Shown piece by piece: positions 26,988-35,907 of a DNA stretch of 45,079 bases. The stretch is from Akkermansia muciniphila (GTDB lineage Bacteria > Verrucomicrobiota > Verrucomicrobiia > Verrucomicrobiales > Akkermansiaceae): contig SFDX01000029.1 in the NCBI GenBank assembly GCA_004557455.1, positions 1 to 45,079 on the forward strand, given 5' to 3'. Position numbers and translations under genes: made by a program. Each line of letters begins with the position of its first letter. The first letter of the stretch is position 1. The notes beneath the pieces are model-generated. The model was not told where the DNA came from. It worked only from the letters and a program-made list of their open reading frames with translations, and searched no databases.

Positions 26988-27016
26988 TTGCCAATACGCC
27001 GAAAGGGGCGTATAAT
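26988..27016 (+). promoter_or_regulatory. Promoter of the polysaccharide deacetylase-cobA/hemD-hemA run
   Basis: -35 TTGCCA (26988-26993), 17-base spacer, perfect -10 TATAAT (27011-27016). Start codon at 27038, so a leader of about 15 bases. Confidence 0.75.
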
Positions 27017-27037
27017 CCCGCGCACGTCTGTAGAATC

Positions 27038-28267
27038 ATGTTTTCTTTCCGCCATTTTCTGAGCATCCTTGCCTTGGTGACGGCACTCGTACCGGCAGCC
27101 TACCGCGCCGAAGCCGTCACACAGAACCAAAATCAGGAGCTTCAGCCCCGGGAGGAGCAGAAGCCCGCTCCCGTCACCGCAGTCGGCAAGCGTGTGGCAC
27201 GCGTGGAAGGCGTGCCCGGCAAGTACGTCGCCCTCACCTTCGATGACGGCCCCAGCGCCACCCTCACCCCGCGGGTTCTCGATATTCTGAAGGCCAACAA
27301 CGCCCGCGGCACCTTCTTCGTACTGGGCAGAAACGCCGCCGCGCACAAGGACATCCTGCGGCGCGCGGAAGCCGAGGGCAGCGAGATAGGCGTGCACACC
27401 TGGAGCCACCCGCAGCTCACCCGCCTCAGTGCCGAACGAGTGCACGACGAGATTTCCCGCACGGTCAACGTCATTGAGCAAGCCTTGGGCCACAAGCCCG
27501 TTGTCATGCGCCCGCCCTACGGTGCTTCCAATGCGACCCTTGTTAACAACATATTTGATAACTACGGCATGCGCTCCATCCTGTGGGATGTGGATACGCT
27601 GGACTGGAAACACCACAACCCCGCCCGCACCGTGGAAGCGGCAGACAAGCATGCCCGCAGCGGTTCGATTATCCTGGTGCATGATATTCACGCCACCACG
27701 GTGGACGCCATCGACTCCTTGGTCAAGACCCTTCAGGCAAAGGGATACACCTTTGTCACCGTCAGCGATCTGATACAGATGGCCGAGAGCGGCACGGATG
27801 CCCTCGTGCTGCAGCGCCTGCGCAATCCCGGCGCAGCCTTGGCCGGCGGAGCCACCCCGGCGGCAGCCCCTGCCCTCCCGCAGTTCGAGGATGACATGAT
27901 TGCCGAGGCTGTGGAGGACGACGAACCCGAGCAGACCGCCATGGCTGCGGCGTCCGTCCCCACCCCCGCGGCGCCCGGTGCTGCCGTGATTTCCGGTGCC
28001 CCGAGCAGCAAGCCCGCCGTTGCGGAACCGGCCACGCTTCCCACAGCCCCGGCCCTGCCCGAGGCGAAGCCCATCGCCGCCGCAGCTAAGAAAATTCAGG
28101 TATCGCTGCCCTCCCTGCCGGAGCCCCCGACCCTGATTAAAACGGCGCCCGTGCAGAGAAGGGAAGACTCCCTCACCCACAAAGCCACGGAGCAGGAGCT
28201 TCCTGCCCTGCCCCCGGCCTGTGAGCTGCCGCCGCTCTTTCTCGACAACGATAACATGGTCTACTGA
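27038..28267 (+). CDS. Exported polysaccharide deacetylase (CE4/NodB domain)
   Basis: 409 residues. Signal peptide (FLSILALVTALVPAAYRAEA), then a NodB domain: TFDDGPS with D69 and D70, H120 and H124 in the HxxxH metal site HTWSH, RPPYGA, ILWDVDTLDW and ILVHDI. Such enzymes remove acetyl groups from N-acetylated glycans, in bacteria often peptidoglycan. After about residue 255 comes a ~150-residue Ala/Pro-rich tail without a recognisable domain, perhaps a wall or periplasm spacer. The start at 27038 fits signal peptide and promoter. Its stop overlaps the start of the cobA-hemD gene by one base (TGATG). Confidence 0.9.
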   Translation: MFSFRHFLSILALVTALVPAAYRAEAVTQNQNQELQPREEQKPAPVTAVGKRVARVEGVPGKYVALTFDDGPSATLTPRVLDILKANNARGTFFVLGRNAAAHKDILRRAEAEGSEIGVHTWSHPQLTRLSAERVHDEISRTVNVIEQALGHKPVVMRPPYGASNATLVNNIFDNYGMRSILWDVDTLDWKHHNPARTVEAADKHARSGSIILVHDIHATTVDAIDSLVKTLQAKGYTFVTVSDLIQMAESGTDALVLQRLRNPGAALAGGATPAAAPALPQFEDDMIAEAVEDDEPEQTAMAAASVPTPAAPGAAVISGAPSSKPAVAEPATLPTAPALPEAKPIAAAAKKIQVSLPSLPEPPTLIKTAPVQRREDSLTHKATEQELPALPPACELPPLFLDNDNMVY

Positions 28268-29808
28268 TGAGCGATACCCCCACCCTCGGCGGCGTTGTTT
28301 ACTTGGTAGGAGCCGGCCCCGGTGACCCGGGATTGATGACCCTCAAGGGCCGGGAGCTCATTGCTCGGGCGGATTGCTTGGTATATGATGCCCTGATACC
28401 GGCGGTCATGCTCACTTGGACCAAGCCGGAGTGTAAGAAAATATACGTCGGCAAGCGCAGCAACTGCCATGCCCTGCCGCAGACGCAGATCAACGAACTG
28501 CTGGTGCGCTGCGCCGGCGAACATGCCTGCACCGTGCGCCTCAAGGGGGGAGACCCCTACATCTTCGGCCGCGGCGGAGAGGAAGCCGCCGTGCTGGCTG
28601 CTGCCGGGATTCGCTTCTGCGTGGTCCCCGGGATTTCCTCTGCTATCGCGGGCCCGGCCTACGCCGGCATCCCCGTCACCCACCGGGCTCATTGCTCGGC
28701 TTTTTCCGTTTTCACCGGGCATGAGGATGCTAACAAACCCGAGTCGACTCAGGACTACGTCGCCCTGGCCTCCGCCCCCGGCACCAAGGTGATGCTGATG
28801 GGCATGAGCCGCCTGCGCGAGAACCTGGATGCCATGGTGCAGGCCGGGCTCGACCCGAACACCCCGGCGGCGGTCGTTCAATGGGCCACCACCCCCCGCC
28901 AGCGCAAGGTTTGCGCCACGGTCGCCGGCCTTCCGGATGCCGCTGCGGCGGCGGGTCTCGGTTCCCCGGCGGTCGTTGTGATCGGCGATGTGGTTCGGGA
29001 GGCCCCTGCCCTGGATTGGTTCGGCGCCCTTCCTCTGCGCGGCAAGCGTATCGTTGTTACGCGCACGCGCGATCAGGCAAGCGAGCTCTCCTCCCGTCTG
29101 CTCGAATTGGGCGCGGACGTGATGGAGCTGCCGACCATCCGCATTGCCGACCCGCCCGACAAACAGGACTTTGCCGAGGCCGTGGTCGACTGCCCGCGTT
29201 ACGATTGGCTGATATTCTCCAGCCCGAACGGTGTCCGGCGCTTCTTCCGCGCCTTCTTCGCCGTTTACGAGGACATCCGCGAGATCGGCGGCGCGCGCAT
29301 TGCCGCCGTCGGGCCTGCCACGGCAGCGGAGCTCAAGAAGTGGGGCCTGATGGTGGATGTGATGCCGAAGAAAGCCGTTGCGGAGGAACTGGTGGCGGAG
29401 TTTGACCGCAAGGCGGATGAGTTCGGCGGCGTGGCCAACGTCACCATGCTGTGGGTGCACAGCGCCAAGGGCCGCGACGTGGTCTACAAGGAGCTGATGA
29501 AGCGCAAGGCCATTGTGGACGAGTGCATCGCCTACGATACGGTGGCCGAGACCGAGGACCCGACGGGAGCCCGTGCGCGTCTGGAGGAGGAAGGGGCAGA
29601 TGTCATCACCTTCACCAGCTCCAGCACGGTGCACAATTTTATGGCACTGAACATTCCCCTGCCCCCCGAGTGCCGCGTGGTGAGCATCGGCCCTGTCACG
29701 ACCGCTACCCTGCACCGCTACGGCATCACTCCGGCGGCAGAGGCCACCGAGCATGACATCCCCGGCTTGGTGCAGGCTGTCCGCTCGCTCTTCCTCTCGC
29801 AATCCTGA
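28267..29808 (+). CDS. cobA-hemD: Fused uroporphyrinogen-III methyltransferase / uroporphyrinogen-III synthase
   Basis: Two enzymes in one 513-residue chain. The N-terminal half (to ~250) is SUMT/CobA, which methylates uroporphyrinogen III to precorrin-2 for siroheme and cobalamin: GAGPGDPGLMTLKGRELI, LKGGDPYIFGRGGEEA, GISSAIAGPAYAGIPVTHR. The C-terminal half (from ~258, LRGKRIVVTRTRDQASEL) is HemD, which closes and inverts the tetrapyrrole ring; IFSSPNGVRRFF and FTSSSTVHNF are typical. The fusion is known in several phyla. hemA follows after 13 bases. Upstream it is coupled to the deacetylase, an unrelated function. Confidence 0.93.
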   Translation: MSDTPTLGGVVYLVGAGPGDPGLMTLKGRELIARADCLVYDALIPAVMLTWTKPECKKIYVGKRSNCHALPQTQINELLVRCAGEHACTVRLKGGDPYIFGRGGEEAAVLAAAGIRFCVVPGISSAIAGPAYAGIPVTHRAHCSAFSVFTGHEDANKPESTQDYVALASAPGTKVMLMGMSRLRENLDAMVQAGLDPNTPAAVVQWATTPRQRKVCATVAGLPDAAAAAGLGSPAVVVIGDVVREAPALDWFGALPLRGKRIVVTRTRDQASELSSRLLELGADVMELPTIRIADPPDKQDFAEAVVDCPRYDWLIFSSPNGVRRFFRAFFAVYEDIREIGGARIAAVGPATAAELKKWGLMVDVMPKKAVAEELVAEFDRKADEFGGVANVTMLWVHSAKGRDVVYKELMKRKAIVDECIAYDTVAETEDPTGARARLEEEGADVITFTSSSTVHNFMALNIPLPPECRVVSIGPVTTATLHRYGITPAAEATEHDIPGLVQAVRSLFLSQS

Positions 29809-29821
29809 TTTCTTCTCTGCC

Positions 29822-30874
29822 ATGACCACCTCCGCACCGTTGCCGCAGATGCTCTGCCTGGGCATTAATTACCGCACCGCCCCCGTGGCCGTTCGGGAGT
29901 GTTTCTCGGTGCCCAAGAGCAAGCAGGAATCCGTCAACCGCGCCCTCCGTGACCTGCCGGGGGTAGAGGAGTGCGTGCTGCTGTCCACCTGCAATCGCAC
30001 GGAGGTGTACTACTGGAGCCATTCGCCGGCGGAATCGACGGAGGCGCTCGTGCGTTTCTTCCGCACCATGGGCCGGGCGGATGCCGCCTTTTACTCGCAC
30101 ACCGGGCGGGAGGCGCTGCTGCACCTGGCGGAAGTTGCGGGGGGGCTGGATTCCATGGTCATCGGCGAGACGGAAATCTTCGGTCAACTGAAGGATGCCT
30201 ACCGCTGTGCCGCAGGGGCGGGTACTACGGCGGGCTGTGCCAACCGTTCGTTCCAGCGAGTTTTTTCCATTGCCAAGAAGGTCCGCACCCTCACCAAAAT
30301 CACGTCCGGGCCCACATCCGTCGGGGCCGCCGCCGTTCAATTGGCGCGGGATTTCCTGGGCAAGCTCTCGGGCAGCACGGTTTTGGTCGTCGGGGCCGGC
30401 GAGGTGGCGCGTACCACGGCGCAGAGTCTCAAATCTCGCGGCGCAGAGAGCATTTTCGTCGCTAACCGTTCGTACGATAAGGCGGTGGAGCTGGCTGCCG
30501 AGGTCGGTGGCAGGGTCATTCGCTTTGCGGACTGGGTGCCTTACCTGGAGCATATCGACATCGTGATCGTTTCCACGGCCTCCCCGGCCTATGTCGTGGC
30601 GCCGAAGGTGCTTGCCCCCGTGCAGCAGGCGCGCGGGGAGCGTCCGCTGTTCATCATCGATCTCTCCGTGCCGCGCAACGCAGACCCCGCCTGTGCCGAG
30701 GTACCCGGGGTGTATGTGTATGACATCGATGCCCTGCGGAGCCTCGCTCGCCGTACCGAGGAGACCCGCCGCGGGGAGCTTGCGGAGGCTCGGCGCTTGC
30801 TCCTCGATTGGCTGCAGGAGGCGGAATTCGACCTTTTGGTTTCGCATCGGGAGCATTTCATCAGCCCAACTTGA
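29822..30874 (+). CDS. hemA: Glutamyl-tRNA reductase, short form
   Basis: HemA reduces glutamate bound to tRNA-Glu to glutamate-1-semialdehyde, the first committed step of tetrapyrrole synthesis. Catalytic Cys is C57 in STCNRTEVY; GLDSMVIGETEIFGQLKDAY and the nucleotide-binding VVGAGEVART are clear. At 350 residues it is about 70 shorter than the E. coli type: after IIDLSVPRNADP and the beginning of the spine helix the protein ends, so the C-terminal dimerisation domain is missing. No remnant of it is found downstream, where T-tracts begin at once. I recall a similarly short form in Chlamydia, also in the PVC group. The start at 29822 begins the conserved N-terminus. Confidence 0.93.
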   Translation: MTTSAPLPQMLCLGINYRTAPVAVRECFSVPKSKQESVNRALRDLPGVEECVLLSTCNRTEVYYWSHSPAESTEALVRFFRTMGRADAAFYSHTGREALLHLAEVAGGLDSMVIGETEIFGQLKDAYRCAAGAGTTAGCANRSFQRVFSIAKKVRTLTKITSGPTSVGAAAVQLARDFLGKLSGSTVLVVGAGEVARTTAQSLKSRGAESIFVANRSYDKAVELAAEVGGRVIRFADWVPYLEHIDIVIVSTASPAYVVAPKVLAPVQQARGERPLFIIDLSVPRNADPACAEVPGVYVYDIDALRSLARRTEETRRGELAEARRLLLDWLQEAEFDLLVSHREHFISPT

Positions 30875-30875
30875 C

Positions 30876-30913
30876 TTTTTTTCAACTTTTTTCACTTTTT
30901 TTTCGTTTTTTTT
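30876..30913 (+). other. Phased T-tracts (possible intrinsic DNA bend) behind hemA
   Basis: Four runs of 6-8 T begin at 30876, 30887, 30896 and 30906, about one helical turn apart, directly after the hemA stop. Phased A/T tracts bend DNA. A small hairpin (GTCTCC 30920-30925 with GGAGAC 30930-30935) follows the T-runs rather than preceding them, so this is not a normal terminator on the plus strand. Confidence 0.6.
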
Positions 30914-30975
30914 GAACAGGTCTCCCTGCGGAGACATCAAAAGTCATAAGCACCATAACGAAGTTTCCACAGGTC

Positions 30976-31548
30976 ATGACAGAAAAAGACACCAGCGCAT
31001 CGACACAACTCTCGGAGGAGGAGATTATCGCACTGCTCGGTAGCCTGAAAAAGGAGCCGACGCCGGAGGCAGATTTTGAGGAGCGCTTCCTCTGTGATTT
31101 TCATGAGTTGGTCGCCCGCGAGGTCGTCTGTACCCCCGCTCGCAATCGGGTGTGGGATCATCTGGTGCAGCTTTTCACCGGTTCCCGCCGCCGAAAGTGG
31201 GCCTACGGTGCCTCGACGCTGAGTGTAGGAGCATTAGCTCTCGGTTTTTTCGCCATCCCCGGTACGGATGAGGAAGCGCCCGGTCGAACGAAAGCCTCCC
31301 TTCAGAGCAACTTCCTGTTCCTACCCTCTTCCAATACCCGCGCCACCCGACCCTATACCAGCATCCAAACCATTAAATCCAAGCAAAACAGCCTATACCA
31401 CACCGGCCCGGCTACCTGGATGCAAGACAACTCCCCCACTCCTACCGACACCCCCGTGAGACTTTCCTCCGATCCTGCTCTCTACACCTCCGCCGCTACC
31501 AATGACGAGGACAATTTCTGCAAGATCAACTACACCTTCTCTCACTGA
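30976..31548 (+). CDS. Hypothetical single-pass membrane protein, anti-sigma-like layout
   Basis: 190 residues, not recognised. The first ~70 are charged and likely cytoplasmic (EEEIIALLGSLKKEP, then FLCDFHELVAREVV), followed by a membrane segment (WAYGASTLSVGALALGFFAIPG, about 75-96) and a ~90-residue Ser/Thr/Pro-rich periplasmic part. The layout recalls anti-sigma factors, but the zinc HxxxCxxC motif is absent and no sigma-factor gene is beside it, so this is only an analogy. It sits downstream of the T-tract region and 96 bases before the zinc-ribbon gene. Confidence 0.65.
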   Translation: MTEKDTSASTQLSEEEIIALLGSLKKEPTPEADFEERFLCDFHELVAREVVCTPARNRVWDHLVQLFTGSRRRKWAYGASTLSVGALALGFFAIPGTDEEAPGRTKASLQSNFLFLPSSNTRATRPYTSIQTIKSKQNSLYHTGPATWMQDNSPTPTDTPVRLSSDPALYTSAATNDEDNFCKINYTFSH

Positions 31549-31607
31549 TTCGTCGCGCTTTTTTCCCTGCCGCGGCGGCCTTCTCAGCCGCAAGGCGCAT
31601 TCTGTGC

Positions 31608-31636
31608 TTGCCAAAGCGCGGGGGATATGCTAAACT
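31608..31636 (+). promoter_or_regulatory. Promoter of the zinc-ribbon membrane protein gene
   Basis: -35 TTGCCA (31608-31613), 17-base spacer ending in the extended -10 TG, -10 TAAACT (31631-31636). Start codon at 31645, 8 bases past the -10. Confidence 0.65.
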
Positions 31637-31644
31637 GGGGGCAT

Positions 31645-33162
31645 ATGGAAGCAGAGTGCCCCAGATGCCATAAAAAGTTTCAGAGCTCCGGCTCCCCGCA
31701 TGCCGTCTGTCCGGATTGCCTGAGCAAGGAGTTCGCTGCCGCCGCCCCTATGTCTACGGCGGAAGCCAAGGAGCTGCGCAAGGAGCAGCGCGCGGCGGAT
31801 CGCCGCCGGGAGGCCCGCACCAAGCGCATGGCCGATGACTATAATCGGGGGGATATGTTCAACCCCAACGGTAAGCTCTATGCCCTGCTCGCGTTCATGA
31901 TCTTCATGTGCTGCGAGTTCATCTTCATGATCGCTCGGGATAACACGCAGTTCTCCTCCCTGGCAGAGCTCTCGCCCGCCATCCGCCGCAGTATCTCGTT
32001 CTCTGTCTGCCTCGCTTCGGCCATCCTTGTTATCAAATCTTCCCGCCGCCACCGTCTCGTGACCATTCCCTTGGCTTTTACCATGGCAATGATCGGTTGG
32101 TTCACTCCGGATCTTTGGGTCCGGAATAAGGAGGCAGCCAACTCGGAGAAAACAGTGGCCAAGCAGCCGCAACAGCAGCAGGAGCAGACCAAGGATGAGA
32201 CCTACCACCTGACGCAGGCGGATTTGGAGCCGCTGGCCCGTTTGCGAAAGGATGAACCCCGGCAGACCCATTTTGCTATCTTCATCAACCGCATGCCCCT
32301 GCAGGAGCGGGAACGCGACATCCTGCGCGATGCCTTCTCCCGCCTGTTGCGCGCAGAGTATACCCAAGCTGCTACCCGTGGCTCGGGCGTGCTCTACACC
32401 ATTGCTAACAGTCGGGCGGATGCGCGTGTAGCCGGGCTGGTGGCAGGCCGTTTCGGGCAGGTGATTCGGGAGGAAAACGGGGTCATCGAGGTGATCTACG
32501 ATGCCGACAAGGCCAACATGGTCTGCCGGTACTCGCCCGCAGTTCTTTCCAGCCCCGGCAATGCCGGGTTCATCCCTGCTAACATGCGCGAGCTTTCCTC
32601 CGTGGACCCCGCGCGCGTCCGGGCCGCAGCCCTCGCCTTCCGGGATGCTAATACCAAGGCCATGCGCCATGATGTGCAGGAGGGGATTGCCGAGGTGCTG
32701 GGCGATCCCTGGGAGCGCGAGCCGGATACCTATTCCGCCTTGGTGGAGGCGCTCGTGGTCTACTCCCCGCCGGGGGACAAGCGGACCATCGAGTATTGCC
32801 TTGCCTACTTTAACACGCAGAATAACACGAGCGCGGTCCTTTCTCCCCTGGTCATCGAGGAGCTGGTGCGTCAGGCTCCGGACAGGATGGTGCAGCCGGT
32901 CGTGGAGCACTGGGTCGAGGCCCCGGATGAATGGGGGCGCTATCTCTCTGCCCTCGGGCAGCGCGCAGAGCAGGCTGTGCTCAAGGTACTGGAGAAAACC
33001 GACAATCTGGGTACCATTAACAACTCTCTCAAGTTCCTGCGCCAATACGGCACCGCCGCCGGTCTGCCTCAGTTGCGCGCCCTGCAGCACCACCCGGATT
33101 CTACGGTGCGTTACTCTGTAGAGGCGACTATCGCTGCCGTTACCCGTCGTGAGTCAAACTGA
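31645..33162 (+). CDS. Zinc-ribbon membrane protein with HEAT-like C-terminus
   Basis: 505 residues, not recognised as a named family. N-terminus: a zinc ribbon of two CPxC pairs (C5/C8 and C22/C25). Then a basic segment, two or three membrane helices (about 75-95, 110-130 and 138-152), a Gln-rich linker (KQPQQQQEQ) and a soluble C-terminal part of about 330 residues. The last 200 residues have a helical-repeat (HEAT-like) feel: TIEYCLAYFNTQ, PLVIEELVRQAPDRM, PQLRALQHHPDSTVRYSVE. The start at 31645 is preferred over an ATG six codons earlier because the promoter -10 box is at 31631-31636. The next gene starts after 15 bases, so the two are likely co-transcribed. Confidence 0.75.
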   Translation: MEAECPRCHKKFQSSGSPHAVCPDCLSKEFAAAAPMSTAEAKELRKEQRAADRRREARTKRMADDYNRGDMFNPNGKLYALLAFMIFMCCEFIFMIARDNTQFSSLAELSPAIRRSISFSVCLASAILVIKSSRRHRLVTIPLAFTMAMIGWFTPDLWVRNKEAANSEKTVAKQPQQQQEQTKDETYHLTQADLEPLARLRKDEPRQTHFAIFINRMPLQERERDILRDAFSRLLRAEYTQAATRGSGVLYTIANSRADARVAGLVAGRFGQVIREENGVIEVIYDADKANMVCRYSPAVLSSPGNAGFIPANMRELSSVDPARVRAAALAFRDANTKAMRHDVQEGIAEVLGDPWEREPDTYSALVEALVVYSPPGDKRTIEYCLAYFNTQNNTSAVLSPLVIEELVRQAPDRMVQPVVEHWVEAPDEWGRYLSALGQRAEQAVLKVLEKTDNLGTINNSLKFLRQYGTAAGLPQLRALQHHPDSTVRYSVEATIAAVTRRESN

Positions 33163-33177
33163 TACCTTTCCCCGCTC

Positions 33178-35853
33178 ATGCTTAAACGTTGTATAGAAGC
33201 CCTGCTCTGCGGCTGCTTGGCTTTCGCCCTCGGCTACCTGGCCTATCCTTTCCTGTACGCTCCCGCGCCGGAGCCCGGTTCGGATGAACCTACCGTCGTT
33301 GTTATCGAGGAGGAGTTCTTTGAAGATGAACTCTACGAGGATGAGGAGGACGAGGAAGTGGAGGATGATACAGGGTTGGTGGATTCCGATGCCGATGAGG
33401 CTTGGGTTGAGGACGCCGGGGACGATGACGGAGATGCGGAGGAAGACGAGACCCCCGACACGCGGTTGGCTACGGCGGCGGAGCGGGATGCCGCTTCTTA
33501 CATGCCCAAGGAGCCGCCGGTGGAGAAGCAGCGCTTCACCGTTGTCGCCCAGGTGCCCGATGACCCCGCGCAGGATCGTGTGCCGGAGCCGCTCTCCGAC
33601 GCCAAGCGCAATCAGTTGGTGCGTTCCGTGGAGAAGCTCGCGGCGGAGTCTGCCAAGGCAGAACAGCAGAAGAAGGAGAAGCCCTTTGTCAGCAATGACA
33701 TCACCGCCGCCATGTGGCAGAATTCTCCCGTTATGCAGAAGATGCTCGTGGATCGCCTGCTGGAGAAGCTGGGTAATCTGCAGCCGGATGAGCTGCTGAA
33801 GGCCTTGGAAGACCCCGCGGTGCGGCTGGATCTGGCGCGCGTCACCATCCTCACCAAGTTGGGACAGGATGGCTTGGCTCGGGTGAAGGCCAAGCCCATG
33901 GGTGCTACGGTGCTTTCCCGCATCTTTGCGGAGGAGGAATGGGCGGACGGTCTGCTCTACTCCGGCCCCTCGGATAAGATGGAAAAGACGCTCACGAACC
34001 TAGCCGCCATCTATACCAAGGTTGATAACCTAACCGATCCCACCCTGCGCCGCATTGCCACCACCACGGCCTCGGAGTTCGCGCGGGAGGGCTGGCCGGA
34101 GCAGCAGATGCTGGAGCGCGCTTTGTACTATTACAACAGCGCGCGGGAGGGCAAGCTGAACACGATATTCGATAGCCTGCGCTACTGGGAGACCCGTTTC
34201 GTGACCGGTTGCCGGGAGTTCGAGAGCTGGGGCAGTCCGCGTTCCATGGCTTGGCAGCGCGATAATGTGCGCCTTCCCGCTGCGGGTTACCTGGGGGCCT
34301 GCAATCAGGTGCAGTACCGCCTGCGCAATGTGGCGGGCGACTCCGTGTTCTCTAAGGATTACCTCGCTCCGTTGCTCAAGTATACCGACAATACCACGGC
34401 TTGGGCGCACCGCGAGATAGGCGGCGTGTGCGGTGCCTGTTCGCATTACGGGGCCTATGCGGCCTTGGCTGCGGGCATCCCGGCTTCCACGGTGGGCGAG
34501 CCCGGTCACTGTGCCTATTGTGTGCGCGTGGGGGATGAGTGGAAGCTCAGTTACAGCATCTACTGGCAGCACGGGTTGCACAAGAATTTCTGGGGGGAGC
34601 ATTCTTGGGATTTCCTCATCCTCACCCAGAAGCTCTACAGCGATTATCACAAAACCTTGGTATCGGATCGCCTCGCGGCGCTGGCGGATTTCCTGGTCTC
34701 GCGCAAGAAGTACCTGGCGGCGCATGAGTGCTACCGCACCGCGCTGGCTGCCCAGCCGCTCAACTGGCCCCTCTGGCTGCGCTACACGGGCTACCTGAAG
34801 CTGCGCTGCCCTTCTCAGCTCGATCTCTGGCAGGAGGCGCATGATCTGGCAGTCTCCACCCTCGCGACTACGCATCACGATGCGGCGGCTACGCTCATGG
34901 TCAAGTATATCTACCCCAACCTTCTGCCCCTGGTGGAGAAGGCGGACCAGCGCAACAAGCTTTTCGCGGCGCTCCTCAATAAGTGCGAGACGCAGGGCAG
35001 CAACCGCTGGGATATCTCGCGCCTCCTCAGTGCGCAGATTGCTACCTTTACCGATTCCAAGGACCGCGAGGATTACTTCAAGGATACCCTCAAGGAGCTG
35101 CTCTCCCGCCCGGACTACGCGCCCGCCGCTCTGGCTTGGGGGTTGGAGTATGTGAGCAAGCTGCCCAAGTCTTCACCGCAGGGGGCGGAGCAGGCGGAGG
35201 AGCTCACGGATGCCATGCTGGCTATCATGTCCCGCGCCAATGCGGCGAACAAGTCTTCGGATGCCCTCTGGGCCGCCTTGGGTGAATGCATCCACACAGC
35301 AGAGGAGGTCGGGGATCGTTCGGTCTTCCAAGCCATCGGTAAGCTGGCGCACCGTAAGTTCAAGGATAAGTTCCCCACCAAGCGCGCGCGTTTCAAGGCT
35401 TTCCCGGGTACAGTTGTTTCGTCCACCGCTCTGATCAAGACGGCTACCACCGTGGATCCCGGTCAGATGGCGCAGTGCTGCATGCACTGGGCCGTGCTCC
35501 AGCGCTCCGGCGGTTCCATCCCCGGTAAGTTCGAGGGAAATTCCGGTATGGAGCTCCTCCTCCGCCTCCCCTCCGTCGTTCGCGGTGTCGTTGTGCTCAG
35601 CGATAAGCCTTTGGACAAGGAGCGCGCCTTCTACCTCCAGACCTCCTCCGACGGGCAGGAGTGGAAGGATGTGCCCCAAGAGGCCGTCGTCTCCGGTAAC
35701 TCCATCCGTGTCGATCTCCGCAAGGCTCCCGTCACCACCCAGCACATCCGCCTCCTCCGCGAGGGCGATAAATACGAGCCCACCATCACCGGCTTCTACG
35801 TCTACGGTAAGGTGATCAAGCCCAAGAAACCCAAGGGCTCCAAGAAGGCATAA
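33178..35853 (+). CDS. Large exported or anchored protein with transglutaminase-like core and discoidin-like C-terminus
   Basis: 891 residues. An N-terminal hydrophobic stretch (ALLCGCLAFALGYLAYPFLYA) is a signal or anchor. Residues ~43-95 are extremely acidic (runs of E and D). A helical region follows, then at about 415-455 the pattern GGVCGACSHYGAYAALAAGIP...GEPGHCAY: this resembles transglutaminase/papain-like proteins, with C418 as likely nucleophile and H444 as partner. The last ~110 residues look like an F5/8C (discoidin) beta-sandwich (LQTSSDGQEWKDVP, QHIRLLREGD), which often binds glycans. The tail is Lys-rich. Function is unknown; cross-linking or cleaving cell-surface protein is possible. 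It is transcribed with the zinc-ribbon gene and ends at a strong terminator. Confidence 0.75.
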   Translation: MLKRCIEALLCGCLAFALGYLAYPFLYAPAPEPGSDEPTVVVIEEEFFEDELYEDEEDEEVEDDTGLVDSDADEAWVEDAGDDDGDAEEDETPDTRLATAAERDAASYMPKEPPVEKQRFTVVAQVPDDPAQDRVPEPLSDAKRNQLVRSVEKLAAESAKAEQQKKEKPFVSNDITAAMWQNSPVMQKMLVDRLLEKLGNLQPDELLKALEDPAVRLDLARVTILTKLGQDGLARVKAKPMGATVLSRIFAEEEWADGLLYSGPSDKMEKTLTNLAAIYTKVDNLTDPTLRRIATTTASEFAREGWPEQQMLERALYYYNSAREGKLNTIFDSLRYWETRFVTGCREFESWGSPRSMAWQRDNVRLPAAGYLGACNQVQYRLRNVAGDSVFSKDYLAPLLKYTDNTTAWAHREIGGVCGACSHYGAYAALAAGIPASTVGEPGHCAYCVRVGDEWKLSYSIYWQHGLHKNFWGEHSWDFLILTQKLYSDYHKTLVSDRLAALADFLVSRKKYLAAHECYRTALAAQPLNWPLWLRYTGYLKLRCPSQLDLWQEAHDLAVSTLATTHHDAAATLMVKYIYPNLLPLVEKADQRNKLFAALLNKCETQGSNRWDISRLLSAQIATFTDSKDREDYFKDTLKELLSRPDYAPAALAWGLEYVSKLPKSSPQGAEQAEELTDAMLAIMSRANAANKSSDALWAALGECIHTAEEVGDRSVFQAIGKLAHRKFKDKFPTKRARFKAFPGTVVSSTALIKTATTVDPGQMAQCCMHWAVLQRSGGSIPGKFEGNSGMELLLRLPSVVRGVVVLSDKPLDKERAFYLQTSSDGQEWKDVPQEAVVSGNSIRVDLRKAPVTTQHIRLLREGDKYEPTITGFYVYGKVIKPKKPKGSKKA

Positions 35854-35872
35854 GCTCTCCCCACCCCGACAG

Positions 35873-35907
35873 CGACCTCTCCGCTCTTCCCCCGGAGAGG
35901 TCGTTCT
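35873..35907 (+). terminator. Rho-independent terminator
   Basis: 10-bp perfect stem (CGACCTCTCC 35873-35882 with GGAGAGGTCG 35894-35903) followed by TTCT, 19 bases past the stop of the 891-residue protein. Confidence 0.75.

Noticed and set aside
30876..30935. T-runs plus small hairpin as a terminator of hemA
   Set aside because: The T-runs come before the hairpin on the transcribed strand, the wrong order for Rho-independent termination.
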